Below, piece by piece: positions 8,920 to 17,003 of a stretch of 64,000 nt of DNA. The DNA lies in assembly GCF_000153105.1 (NCBI RefSeq), contig NZ_CH672376.1:549092-613091 (forward strand), given 5' to 3'. The stretch's first letter is position 1. Each line of letters begins with the position of its first letter. The position numbers were made by a program, and so were the translations under genes. This stretch comes from Blastopirellula marina DSM 3645 (GTDB lineage Bacteria > Planctomycetota > Planctomycetia > Pirellulales > Pirellulaceae). A model generated the notes under the pieces. It was not told the DNA's origin. It worked only from the letters and a program-made list of their open reading frames with translations, and ran no database searches.

Positions 8920-10041
8920 TTATGGGTTGCCTTGATCAACCAATTTCAGCGCTTCCGATGGCTTGTAAACCGCTTGGCACGTAAACTGGTACTCAAACTT
9001 CAAATTTCGGTCTCGAAGCAAGTGGCACAAAGAGCGTTCGGTGAAGAACAAATCGCAATATGGAAGTGCGGCGATTGCGTGGCGAAAATCGAACAGATCG
9101 TTTGGCTTGTATTTGCGGCTTCGGTCCCATCGAACGGCGGCATGCAGCCCAGCTCCAATCCGAAGTGACGGGAATTGATTTGTGATCTTGTTGAGTCGAA
9201 GCGCGTTATAGATCAGATTGATGAACATTTGACCGCTCCGTGTATCTTGTCGCTCTGCGTCACTCAGTTTATTGCCCGTATCGCGTTCGTAGATGTACCG
9301 AAACAAATCACAGAATGCGTCTCGATATACATCGAGAATCCCTTGAACCTCGGAAAGGAACATTTCCTTAAATGATGCGTGTACCTCAAGGTTGGCAAAT
9401 TTTCCGGAGTTTAAGGCGTCGGAGATGTCTTCAAATGGCGATTGCCTTGCAGCTACGTTTGCGGGCCCCATGACGGTCAGCACGTCTATCAAGCCGAGGG
9501 ACCACATGTAATCGGCAAACGATTTTTGAATAGCCATGTTGAGGTCTTTCGGCATGGCATCGCTATCGGGCGTTATAAATCCAAGAACGTAAGCCGTTTT
9601 CGTCCAGACGAGTTCCCAAAGTTGATGGAGCGCGGCGCTTTCTTGTCGAGTTGACTCGACGAAATGAAAGGCCTCAAGTTCGAATCGTTGCGGCATTGGA
9701 AGCAAGCAAACACCGAGAGATAAATCGTCTATGAGCCCAGCGGTTGCCATTAGCGTCTGCTCGTCATCCTGCTTCATTACCTCGAAGTAGATGTCCGCAT
9801 TCAGCGGGCAAATCAACGAACCGTCGGAAACGCGTGACTCTAGAACTCTGAGAAGGCGTTGAGTGTCAGGACAATTTGAGCGACCGAGCCTTACGTCTCG
9901 AAGCAACGCCCAATACTTTGTATCGAGGTAAACCTTGGTCCTAGCACGAATTTCGTGTGCTAGAGCGATTTGTTTACGCCTAACGTAAGTCGTTACATCC
10001 AACCCAGGAGTCGCGAGATGGTCAGTGACGGACGGTGACAT
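8920..10041 (-). CDS. Large PIN-like domain protein (predicted ribonuclease), function unknown
   Basis: A 373-residue soluble protein. The N-terminal TKVYLDTKYW supplies an Asp (about D40) at the end of a strand, E87 lies in ADIYFEVMK, and the C-terminal segment NDLFDFRHAIAALPYCDLFF then FTE supplies D315, D318, D330 and E335. This spacing of acidic residues resembles PIN-fold nucleases, but the protein is much larger than VapC toxins (about 130 residues) and carries a long helical insert. No antitoxin-like small gene is adjacent. Composition is lower in G+C than the surrounding genes, suggesting transfer. The PIN assignment is inferred from motif layout only. Confidence 0.6.
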   Translation of the reverse strand: MSPSVTDHLATPGLDVTTYVRRKQIALAHEIRARTKVYLDTKYWALLRDVRLGRSNCPDTQRLLRVLESRVSDGSLICPLNADIYFEVMKQDDEQTLMATAGLIDDLSLGVCLLPMPQRFELEAFHFVESTRQESAALHQLWELVWTKTAYVLGFITPDSDAMPKDLNMAIQKSFADYMWSLGLIDVLTVMGPANVAARQSPFEDISDALNSGKFANLEVHASFKEMFLSEVQGILDVYRDAFCDLFRYIYERDTGNKLSDAERQDTRSGQMFINLIYNALRLNKITNQFPSLRIGAGLHAAVRWDRSRKYKPNDLFDFRHAIAALPYCDLFFTERSLCHLLRDRNLKFEYQFTCQAVYKPSEALKLVDQGNP

Positions 10042-10496
10042 TGGAATCCGTTCGCGGGAGGATAGCGGAATGCTCAGTCAACAAGAGATAACGAATGGTT
10101 GCGTAAGGTCTGCCTAAGCACATATCAAGAATTCTATGGCGTAGCGCGGGATAGCACCGTCCAGTCCACTTTTTCCAGACACAAAGTCCCATTTCGTCCA
10201 GTGTCTATTCTTTCTACCACACGAAAATTCGGACGCAATGAAAAGCCTGGGATCGGGACGCTGTGGCATTAGCAGACTTCGCCAGCGAGTGAACGCAGTC
10301 AGAGGCGACCAACCGCATTGTCTCGCTTGCGGCGTCGGCCAGATCATTGGTTGCGTCTGGACGCACAAGACTTGCTAACCACCACGGATTCTATCTACGC
10401 GTTGCGACGCGATTCCGCTGCTTGATTGCGTTGCCACGCCATGCGATGGTTGCCCAGTTGGCAGGTTCGCGGTGCGTCTTGACGCACCCTACCCAA
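10042..10496. other. 455-bp intergenic region with two GTGCGTC hairpin elements
   Basis: Beyond the repeats at 10349-10366 and 10471-10492, only a leftward 84-codon frame (10114-10368) is open. It runs into the repeat and has no recognisable domain or ribosome-binding site, so I do not call it. The upstream promoter of the PIN-like gene should lie in the first ~80 bp. Confidence 0.5.
10349..10492. repeat. Two GTGCGTC/GACGCAC hairpin elements
   Basis: The partial copy is 10349-10366 (GGTTGCGTCTGGACGCAC). The full reverse copy is 10471-10492, ending GACGCACCCTAC, that is GTAGGGTGCGTC on the other strand. Both belong to the family at 7519 and 38018. Confidence 0.65.
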
Positions 10497-12062
10497 CTAG
10501 GCCGCTTTCTTTGCGGCTTTGGCGGGCGCGGGGCGACGCGGTAGCCAGCCTTCACCGATCACATGCAGCGCGACGCGATCTTCTAGGTTCGGGCGAAACA
10601 CCGTCAACAGCAGTAGCGGCATGTACCATGCGAGATAGGTCGTGCCGTCATTGGCGTGCCAAAATTGGGCGGCCAGCATGATTGCGGCGCTGCAGCTGAG
10701 CATTGTGCCCAGATTCTTTTGCGCCGGCCAAAAGGCCAAGCCGCACGCGCAGATCACAAACGCCGCCAAGATCGGGATGCGGAAGTCGTTGGAGTAGATG
10801 AAGTAGTTCCAGAAGCCGGTAAAGCCTTCGCTGCGCGGGCTCCACAAGCCGAACATCGCGCTGAACTGATTTAAGAAGGTCGTGAAGTTGGGCGCCACAA
10901 GCGCCAGCGTCAGCGTCAACAGCAGCAGCATCGCGGTCACGCCGATCGCAAAGCGAACGACTCCTCGCTGCCAATAAAAGCTGACCCAGAGCGGCAGCAA
11001 AAAGAGGGGGTAATAGACGGTGCCGATCGCCAATCCCAGGAAGATGCCGGCCCACGTAGGACGTCGATAACAAAGGATCGCCCAAACCAGCAGCGCCCCC
11101 GGCAAGACGTGATCGACGCGACCCGTGTAGAGCGCCGTATAAGGGATTAACAGGTAAAGCAGCGCCGCGCCGATCCCCATCGAGAGATTCTCGAAGTGTC
11201 GATAGCCGATCAGCACCACGCCGACCAGCATCGCCAGATTCGATAAGATCGCGACCAGCTTCGTCAGGATGACGATAATTCGCTGACTGCGGGCCTCTTC
11301 GTTGGTGGTTGGTTCGGACTGGGCGAACTGCGAAGTAGGAATCCGCGGCAAGAAGCTTAACAAGCGATAACCAGGACCAAAGTGGCGCAGCGACTTTTCG
11401 ACCTCTTGCGAGTCGCCGCTGGCCAGCATCATCTCGGCGGCGCGTATGCCGCGCACGTCGGCGTCGCTGGGCCGACCCACAATGATGTTCGCCATCAAGA
11501 AGATAAAGAGGGCGATGCTCATGAAGGTCATGCCGCCGACGGTCAAGTTTGGCTCCAGCATCGGACGACGAACCATCGTCGGATCAATGAATAGCCGCAC
11601 GACCAACAGGCCGCTCAGACAGAAGAGCCAGATGTAGCCATACTTTTCGAGCTGGCGCCCAATGTCGCGAGCGGCGGTACGCGCCGCTTCCTTGTCGTTC
11701 GCTTCGGAGGGATTCTCGGGAAAGGGAACGACCTCCGCCAATTCGGGCTCTTCGCCGGGTTCTAAATCAAACGAATTTGAGAGTTCGGCGGTCGGCGTCA
11801 GGGGCAGATTCTTGTTCGGATCGTCGGGCGAAGCGTCCGGGTTGGCCGCCGCGATCGCCGGCTGCGACGATTCTAAGATTTGCTGTTGGCCAAAGTGGAC
11901 CATCAGCATTCCCGGCGCCATCAAGATGATCAGGAAGATGTCGAGATTGCGAACGCTCCAGACCCGATTGAACTTAAAGTACAGACCAATCGCCAGCAGC
12001 GACGCGACATAGGCCCACGTCGAGGGATTGATGCTTTCGTATTGAAAGAGGATCTCACGCAT
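10497..12062 (-). CDS. Polytopic membrane protein, possible GT-C-type glycosyltransferase
   Basis: A 521-residue integral membrane protein with roughly 11 hydrophobic helices. A hydrophilic acidic loop (about residues 65-130, rich in Pro, Glu and Asn) separates the first two helices from the rest. A second loop (about 205-260) precedes the main bundle. Repeated short helices, the TGRVDHVLPG segment in the bundle and FWNYFIYSNDF are reminiscent of GT-C or DUF2029-like membrane proteins, but no certain catalytic motif was found. The C-terminus is Ala/Lys-rich (PAPAKAAKKAA). It stands alone, with non-coding DNA on both sides. Function is not assigned. Confidence 0.7.
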   Translation of the reverse strand: MREILFQYESINPSTWAYVASLLAIGLYFKFNRVWSVRNLDIFLIILMAPGMLMVHFGQQQILESSQPAIAAANPDASPDDPNKNLPLTPTAELSNSFDLEPGEEPELAEVVPFPENPSEANDKEAARTAARDIGRQLEKYGYIWLFCLSGLLVVRLFIDPTMVRRPMLEPNLTVGGMTFMSIALFIFLMANIIVGRPSDADVRGIRAAEMMLASGDSQEVEKSLRHFGPGYRLLSFLPRIPTSQFAQSEPTTNEEARSQRIIVILTKLVAILSNLAMLVGVVLIGYRHFENLSMGIGAALLYLLIPYTALYTGRVDHVLPGALLVWAILCYRRPTWAGIFLGLAIGTVYYPLFLLPLWVSFYWQRGVVRFAIGVTAMLLLLTLTLALVAPNFTTFLNQFSAMFGLWSPRSEGFTGFWNYFIYSNDFRIPILAAFVICACGLAFWPAQKNLGTMLSCSAAIMLAAQFWHANDGTTYLAWYMPLLLLTVFRPNLEDRVALHVIGEGWLPRRPAPAKAAKKAA

Positions 12063-12467
12063 CGTTACTTTCGGCGTGAGCCAGGGTGCGGCTGCGCATA
12101 TCGGAATCGCCGCCGAGCGATCGCGGAGGCATCCAAGTCAGGTTAGGGATTCAAGTCAATCTATTCAGCATATTGGTTTTTGCGATAGATGCAAGAACAA
12201 GCCCCCTTGCCGATGAATGCGAGCGACGTCGTAAGCCTTTAGTAAAAAGCGGTTTGCGCAGACAAGGCGCCCTATGCCGTGGTCGCGGATCGGCGCTGAC
12301 GAAGCGCGGATGTCTGACCAAAACATGCCCCAATGGGGGCGGAATTCGCTGTCCTGCGCGAAAAGCTTCATTAACCAACTGCGCCGGCCATCGGCGTTTC
12401 TTCATCTTTCCCAACTAGCCTAGGGCGGTATTGCGCCAAATGGGCCAAGGGAACGAAAGCGGCAAGT
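12063..12467. other. 405-bp intergenic region, no gene recognised
   Basis: This is the region between the divergent membrane-protein and zinc-ribbon genes. Two overlapping leftward frames (12151-12414) lack coding character. A short GCCCC-AAT-GGGGGC hairpin occurs near 12327. Promoters for both flanking genes must lie here, but I cannot place them. Confidence 0.4.
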
Positions 12468-13166
12468 ATGTCGGATGACGAGAGGATTCGCTTCAAATGC
12501 GATTCCTGTAAGCAAACACTCAAAGCGAAAGCGAAGCATGCTGGCCGTAGCTTCGCTTGTCCCTATTGCAGCACCAAGATCCGTGTTCCCCAGGTCGCCG
12601 GCGAGAAAGTGACCGCGGACGACAGCGGTTTGCCGGTCGACAGTCAGCCTCCGGCCGATGCCGCGAAAGGGAAGCCGGCGGTCAAAAGCGTCAAGCCAAA
12701 GTCACGCGATCGCTCGACCGTCATTCTCAAGCAAAGCCCTCCGGCCAAAGAGAAGCAAAAGCGGACGGCCCGCAAACTGGGAGTCGAGTTTGAACCCGAC
12801 ATCAGTGAGCGAGAACTGGAGCAATTGATTCAGTGGGCCAAGCAAAACCGCAAGCAGCGGATCAAAGAAGCGACTGACAAGTTTCAGGCGATCGTCAGCG
12901 AGATTACCCCGGTCGAATGGATGGACGAGATGCTGGTTCGCCGGTTCAGCGGCGTGTTAATCTTGTTTGATACGGACGAGTTGGAAGGGAGCGCCGAGAA
13001 CGCCGCCAAAGCGGCGCCGCGAATCTTTTCGACTGAGAATCTTTCGCCTGACGAGATCGAGCGCTTGCTGGAACTCTTTCCACAGCTGTTCACACGCAGC
13101 GACGATGGAGCAATCCGCGCCGTCGAAAACACGATGGCCACGTATCAGTTTGATGAGGATGATTAG
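12468..13166 (+). CDS. Zinc-ribbon protein of unknown function
   Basis: A 232-residue protein. The first 40 residues form a zinc ribbon with two CxxC knuckles (C11/C14 in FKCDSC and C31/C34 in FACPYC), the kind found at the N-terminus of many planctomycete proteins. Residues ~45-105 are low-complexity Lys/Pro/Ala linker. The rest is an acidic, helical domain (ISERELEQLIQWAKQNRKQR, DEIERLLELFPQLFTRSDDG) that I do not recognise. There are no membrane segments. Its start is ATG 12468 after a GGGAACGAAAGCGGCAAGT leader with weak Shine-Dalgarno character. Confidence 0.72.
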   Translation: MSDDERIRFKCDSCKQTLKAKAKHAGRSFACPYCSTKIRVPQVAGEKVTADDSGLPVDSQPPADAAKGKPAVKSVKPKSRDRSTVILKQSPPAKEKQKRTARKLGVEFEPDISERELEQLIQWAKQNRKQRIKEATDKFQAIVSEITPVEWMDEMLVRRFSGVLILFDTDELEGSAENAAKAAPRIFSTENLSPDEIERLLELFPQLFTRSDDGAIRAVENTMATYQFDEDD

Positions 13167-13210
13167 CCCATCGATTTCAGCTCACCGAAAAAATTCGCAA
13201 CGCGCAATCG

Positions 13211-13311
13211 GCCGCACGGCGTTAGCCGCGGTTTCTGATTGACCGCAAATATTCGCTGATGGTTTGTCGCAATGAGGCTCGCGACAGAAACCGGAGCTAA
13301 CGCTCTGCGGC
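13211..13311. repeat. Long inverted repeat GCCGCA..GCGTTAGC..CGGTTTCTG
   Basis: The left arm 13211-13237 and right arm 13285-13311 are 27 nt each and match at most positions (GCGTTAGC, CGGTTTCTG and GCCGCA blocks conserved), with about 47 nt between. It can form a long hairpin between the zinc-ribbon and TMEM175-type genes. I recognise no gene in it; it looks like a mobile or REP-type intergenic element. Confidence 0.65.
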
Positions 13312-13427
13312 TGATATTTTTCCTGAAAACGTAGCGGTTGTTTTTGCTTCAGGTCGGATTGGATCGCTGATCACAGTAAATGCTATAACAACGGCGTTTC
13401 CCGTTTCTCCCTTGGCGATCTCAGCTC

Positions 13428-14006
13428 ATGACGACCACTCGACTTGAAGCGTTTAGCGACGGCGTGCTGGCGATTATTATCACGATTATGGTGCTGAAAC
13501 TGTCAGCGCCGCAGGGAGATAGTTGGAACGACTTGCTTCCGCTGGCGCCGGTCTTCGCCAGCTACGTGATCAGCTTTATCTACGTCGGCATCTATTGGAA
13601 CAACCATCATCATCTAATGCAGTTGACGGAAAACGTCTGCGGCGAAGTGCTGTGGGCCAATCTGCATCTGTTGTTTTGGCTGTCGCTGGTTCCGTTTGCG
13701 ACCGAATGGATGGGCAACAACGGATTCACGCCGCTGCCGACCGCCGTGTACGGTTGGATCTTATTGATGGCGGCGCTCGCCTGGAAGTTGCTGCAAATGC
13801 GGTTGTTGGCCCATGACGAAGCGAATCCGCGTCTGCGAAAAGCAGTCGGTCGTGATTGGAAAGGGAGCATCACGTTGGTGATGTACGTCGCGGCGATTCC
13901 GTTGGCGTTTGTCAATCCGTGGATCGCGATCGCCCTATACGTGGCGGTCGCCGCGTTGTGGTTTACTCCGGATCCGCGGATCGAGCGAGAGGTTTTCGGC
14001 GAGTAA
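13428..14006 (+). CDS. TMEM175-family (DUF1211) predicted potassium channel
   Basis: A 192-residue membrane protein with about six helices. The first helix carries the family hallmark R-x3-FSDGV-x-AI (RLEAFSDGVLAIIIT). YWNNHHHLM in the third helix region is also typical of bacterial TMEM175 proteins, which assemble as tetrameric potassium-permeable channels built on the FSD motif. The length matches bacterial members. Start ATG 13428 lies directly before the hallmark helix. It is monocistronic and convergent with the serine hydrolase gene downstream. Confidence 0.9.
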   Translation: MTTTRLEAFSDGVLAIIITIMVLKLSAPQGDSWNDLLPLAPVFASYVISFIYVGIYWNNHHHLMQLTENVCGEVLWANLHLLFWLSLVPFATEWMGNNGFTPLPTAVYGWILLMAALAWKLLQMRLLAHDEANPRLRKAVGRDWKGSITLVMYVAAIPLAFVNPWIAIALYVAVAALWFTPDPRIEREVFGE

Positions 14007-14010
14007 AATG

Positions 14011-14028
14011 TGCGCAGCGGGCTAGTGT
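14011..14028. repeat. Partial copy of the GCGCAGCGGGCTAGTGT repeat
   Basis: TGCGCAGCGGGCTAGTGT matches the right arm at 38190-38207 and lies between convergent genes. No intrinsic terminator with a U-tract was seen in 14007-14072. Confidence 0.5.
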
Positions 14029-14072
14029 CACAACGATGATCCACCGCGAGCGCTGCGCTGGGATAGTGACGG

Positions 14073-15221
14073 CTACTGCTTCCCCGCATCAACCGCCAAT
14101 GTTTGAAACGCTTTGCGGACATCGCTGTCGTCGCCGTTGCCAAAGCCGCTCCGCTGGATCATCAGGACGAAGATCATCTTCTGCTTGGGATCGATCCAGC
14201 CTTGCGTGCCAAAGGCGCCGCCGTGACCGAACGTGCCGGGGCTGAGCATCTCGGTCACGCCTTGCGGGGTTCGCACCAAGCAAAAGCCAAGTCCCCAGCC
14301 GCAGCCGGCGGTGAAGCCGGTTTCTAGATCGCCGGTTTGCAGCTTGGTCATCTCAGCGACCGACGACTCTGACACGTAACGTTTGCCGTTGGCCTGACCC
14401 CCGTCGAGCATCATTTGGTAGTACTTCACCAGATCGGACGCGGTGGAGTGGAGTCCGGCGCTGGGATTGGGGCCTTTCACTTTAGTGGGGTCCGAGTAAG
14501 GATTGCCCGAGTATTTCAGCGTGCCTGGCTTATCGCCGGGGGAGTAGATCTTCGCGGTGCGAGCTTGTTGCTGTTTGCTGGGAAAAAACGTCGTGTCATT
14601 CATGCCCAGCGGTTGAAAGAGACGCATTTCGAGGAACTTCTCAAGCGGTTGGCCGCTGACGATTTCCACAATCCGGCCGGCGACGGTAATGCCGGGACTG
14701 TACGACCATTTTGTGCCGGGTTGAAACAGCAATGAGCGCGTCGCAATATCTTGTGCGGCGTCGGCCAGCGAAGTCTCAAACGCTTGGCTCCCTTGGAAGC
14801 CGGCGGTGTGGGTCAGGCAATCGCGGAGCGTGATGGGGCGCTCGAGTGCTGCACCATCCTTTAATTGGACGTCGGCGAAGGCCGGCAAGTATTTCGAGAT
14901 CGGCTCGTCGAGCGACAGCTTGTCTTCGTCGACCAGCATCATGACGGCGGTCGCGGTGATCGGTTTGGTCATCGACGCGATAGCGAACATCGTATCGGAC
15001 TTCATCGGCTGACCGGATTCGAGATCGGCTTGGCCATCGGCGGCGTGATGCATGATCTGGCCATCCTGGGTGACCAGCGTGACCGCGCCAGAGATTTTTC
15101 CGGCGGCGGCGAACTTTTGCATCGCCTCCGAGATCGCCGGAATCTGGGGCGTATCGGCCGCCGCAATCGGCGCCAGCAGCAATAGCAAAGGAAGCGTGAG
15201 TCGGACAGTCAGGGGACGCAT
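14073..15221 (-). CDS. Secreted serine hydrolase of the beta-lactamase/class C esterase family
   Basis: A 382-residue exported protein with signal peptide LTLPLLLLLAPIAAA. The beta-lactamase-related fold is indicated by the SxxK nucleophile in FAIASMTKPITA, the Tyr motif YSPG (usually YxN in true class C lactamases) and HGG in FGHGGAFGTQGW near the C-terminus in place of KTG. This combination is typical of EstB-like esterases and penicillin-binding-protein-like hydrolases rather than antibiotic-inactivating enzymes. Start ATG 15221 immediately precedes the signal peptide; the longer frame continues into the divergent promoter region. Substrate unknown. Confidence 0.85.
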   Translation of the reverse strand: MRPLTVRLTLPLLLLLAPIAAADTPQIPAISEAMQKFAAAGKISGAVTLVTQDGQIMHHAADGQADLESGQPMKSDTMFAIASMTKPITATAVMMLVDEDKLSLDEPISKYLPAFADVQLKDGAALERPITLRDCLTHTAGFQGSQAFETSLADAAQDIATRSLLFQPGTKWSYSPGITVAGRIVEIVSGQPLEKFLEMRLFQPLGMNDTTFFPSKQQQARTAKIYSPGDKPGTLKYSGNPYSDPTKVKGPNPSAGLHSTASDLVKYYQMMLDGGQANGKRYVSESSVAEMTKLQTGDLETGFTAGCGWGLGFCLVRTPQGVTEMLSPGTFGHGGAFGTQGWIDPKQKMIFVLMIQRSGFGNGDDSDVRKAFQTLAVDAGKQ

Positions 15222-15352
15222 CAGAAGGCTCCAGGGCGAGGGGCAAAAAAGGGAGAACCCCCAATTTAACTGACTCTGCTGCGGTTTTCCTCCTTTTGCG
15301 GCCGATTCGGGGTGGTTTCGGGGAGAAGTCGATGAAGAATTGAGGATAGCCG

Positions 15353-15380
15353 TTGATTTTGCGGCGAATCTGGATAGTAT
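15353..15380 (+). promoter_or_regulatory. Possible sigma-70-type promoter of the His-rich gene
   Basis: TTGATT (15353-15358), a 16-nt gap, then TAGTAT (15375-15380). It lies just upstream of the palindrome at 15397, which would cover the start of transcription. Prediction by eye only. Confidence 0.4.
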
Positions 15381-15396
15381 TGAGCATGTGCTTGAG

Positions 15397-15411
15397 TGCA
15401 ATTGAATTGCA
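15397..15411. promoter_or_regulatory. Perfect 7-1-7 palindrome, candidate Fur-family operator
   Basis: TGCAATTGAATTGCA is a perfect 7-bp inverted repeat around one base, placed 30 bp before the start of a histidine-rich protein gene and about 16 bp after a possible -10 element. Fur-family regulators (Fur, Zur, Mur, PerR) commonly bind 7-1-7 repeats. The regulator and metal are inference. Confidence 0.5.
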
Positions 15412-15440
15412 AGTCTGGTCCCGATTGCAAAATTCCCCTG

Positions 15441-15857
15441 ATGCAGAATCTGACCGCCAAATTTGTCTTCCTCGCCTATGTCGCTTCGGTGACGTTGGCT
15501 CAAGGAATGCATGGGCTCTCAGGTTGTACTCACGGACACGGGCCGCATCCGCACGTTCATGCACATTCACATGCTCACGACGATCATGGTCATCATCACC
15601 ACCATGATCATTCGCACAACGCGATCGCCCAGGCGCCGCGAACGGTTGTGCTGGGCGAAGTTGAGCTGCGCAGCGATTCGCACGCTTGGCATGACTGTGC
15701 GATCTGCCATTTCCTGCAACAGAATTTAACCTACGCTGCAGCAACGCAATCGGATGTCGCTCAAGACGTCGCGCGTTCGCTAGAGCTGACGCTGCCTGCT
15801 TCGCCGCAACTGGCGATTTTCTCTCCGGCTTCGCCTCGAGCGCCGCCGGTCGTTTAA
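15441..15857 (+). CDS. Exported histidine-rich protein, probable metal binding
   Basis: A 138-residue protein with an N-terminal hydrophobic signal (FVFLAYVASVTLAQG). It is followed by a dense His tract at about residues 31-60 containing HGHGPHPHVHAHSHAHDDHG and a run of five His. After it comes HDCAICHFLQQ, a C-x2-C-H motif resembling the DUF2946-like family. The composition predicts zinc, nickel or copper binding, probably in the periplasm or membrane. ATG 15441 was chosen because it directly precedes the signal segment; an upstream in-frame start would overlap the palindrome. A His-rich DUF1559 protein follows 135 bp downstream on the same strand. Confidence 0.72.
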   Translation: MQNLTAKFVFLAYVASVTLAQGMHGLSGCTHGHGPHPHVHAHSHAHDDHGHHHHHDHSHNAIAQAPRTVVLGEVELRSDSHAWHDCAICHFLQQNLTYAAATQSDVAQDVARSLELTLPASPQLAIFSPASPRAPPVV

Positions 15858-15992
15858 CGGATTGCGCAGATTTTCTGCGCTCTGAACGACGACCTGGTTT
15901 TGGATCGCAGCGGCGTCTGTTGCGATTGGCCTGCCCGATTTTTACAAATCGCAGGCGACTCGAGCATTCCTATCTTCACCGGAGAGCATAAC

Positions 15993-16925
15993 GTGCCCAA
16001 GCGCGATGCATTTACGTTAGTGGAACTGTTGGTCGTGATTGCGATCATCGGCATTTTGATCGCTTTGTTGTTGCCGGCGGTGCAGCAAGCCCGCGAAGCG
16101 GCTCGACGGATGTCGTGCACGAACAACCTGAAACAGATCGGCCTGGCGAGCCATAACTATCACGACACTTTCCAATCGTTCCCTTCGGGTTGGATCGCCA
16201 CCGTCGAGGGAACCAGCACGCCGTTCGCACATGGCGAACCCGGTTGGGGCTGGGGGGCTCAGTTGTTGCCGATGCTAGAGCAGCAAAATGTCGTCGACAA
16301 CTTGATCGACTTTCGGCTTTCGATTCGCGACTCGGCCCATGAAGCCGTGCGGACGCATCATGTCCAAGGGTACCATTGCCCATCGGATCGGGCTCCATTC
16401 ACCTTCGAAGTGCACGGCGAAGAGCATGGTCATGAAGAGTCAGGCGGCGAAGATCACGACGATATCGAACTTGCCTCCGCGAGTTACATCGGCGTTTTCG
16501 GTTCGACCGATAATGGAGCGACGACGATTGAAGATTGCGAGGACTTTACCGCCGGTTCCAAATGCGGCGGCAACGGCGTTTTGCATCACAACAGCAACAC
16601 GAGATTCGCCCATATCACCGACGGCACGTCCAATACGTTCTACTGCGGCGAGCGGATGTTTACCGACGAAGCTCCTTCGACCTGGGTTGGTTCGGTAAGC
16701 GAGTCGGAATACGCGATCGAGCGCATCTTGGGAATTGTCGACGACCATGCGCCGAATGATGATGACAACCATCCCGAAGATTTCCGCAGCCGTCACCCGG
16801 CAGGAACCAACTTTGCGTTTTGCGATGGTTCGGTCCATCTGATCGTGGAAACGATCGATATTCAGATCTATCGCGATCTGGCGAATCGCCAAGATGGGAA
16901 CGTGATTCCGTCGGACGGTTACTAA
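15993..16925 (+). CDS. DUF1559 prepilin-like protein with His/Asp/Glu-rich loops
   Basis: A 310-residue protein. The N-terminal type-IV-pilin-like cleavage and methylation motif is [15 protein letters not shown], followed by the family ending [14 protein letters not shown]. The DUF1559 domain is complete, with [15 protein letters not shown] near residue 45 and the C-terminal H-x-G-x-N-x-x-F-x-DGSV box ([15 protein letters not shown]). Unusually, two loops are rich in likely metal ligands ([17 protein letters not shown], and [15 protein letters not shown]). The GTG start at 15993 has GGAGA nine bases upstream and puts the pilin motif at the very N-terminus. It is probably cotranscribed with the His-rich protein. 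Confidence 0.88.
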   Translation: MPKRDAFTLVELLVVIAIIGILIALLLPAVQQAREAARRMSCTNNLKQIGLASHNYHDTFQSFPSGWIATVEGTSTPFAHGEPGWGWGAQLLPMLEQQNVVDNLIDFRLSIRDSAHEAVRTHHVQGYHCPSDRAPFTFEVHGEEHGHEESGGEDHDDIELASASYIGVFGSTDNGATTIEDCEDFTAGSKCGGNGVLHHNSNTRFAHITDGTSNTFYCGERMFTDEAPSTWVGSVSESEYAIERILGIVDDHAPNDDDNHPEDFRSRHPAGTNFAFCDGSVHLIVETIDIQIYRDLANRQDGNVIPSDGY

Positions 16926-16951
16926 TCGAGCGATCACGATCAGCGACAAAA

Positions 16952-16975
16952 ACAGGGGCCGACATCGGCCCCTGT
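16952..16975. terminator. Bidirectional intrinsic terminator
   Basis: ACAGGGGCCGA and TCGGCCCCTGT form a perfect 11-bp stem between convergent genes. On the minus strand it is followed by TTTTTG, so it best terminates the leftward gene ending at 17004; on the plus strand the tail is GCTGTTTCTT. Confidence 0.75.
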
Positions 16976-17003
16976 GCTGTTTCTTGCTGTGCGTGCGGCG
17001 CGA

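Noticed and set aside
8969-8992. TTGGCACGTAAACTGG, similar to a -24/-12 promoter
   Set aside because: The -12 GC is missing (GG instead), it is inside the PIN-like coding region and it does not precede a gene at a fitting distance.
14776-15744. A 322-codon leftward frame over the serine hydrolase and His-rich gene
   Set aside because: It runs across two well-supported genes on opposite strands and the promoter palindrome; Arg-rich composition is typical of a shadow frame.
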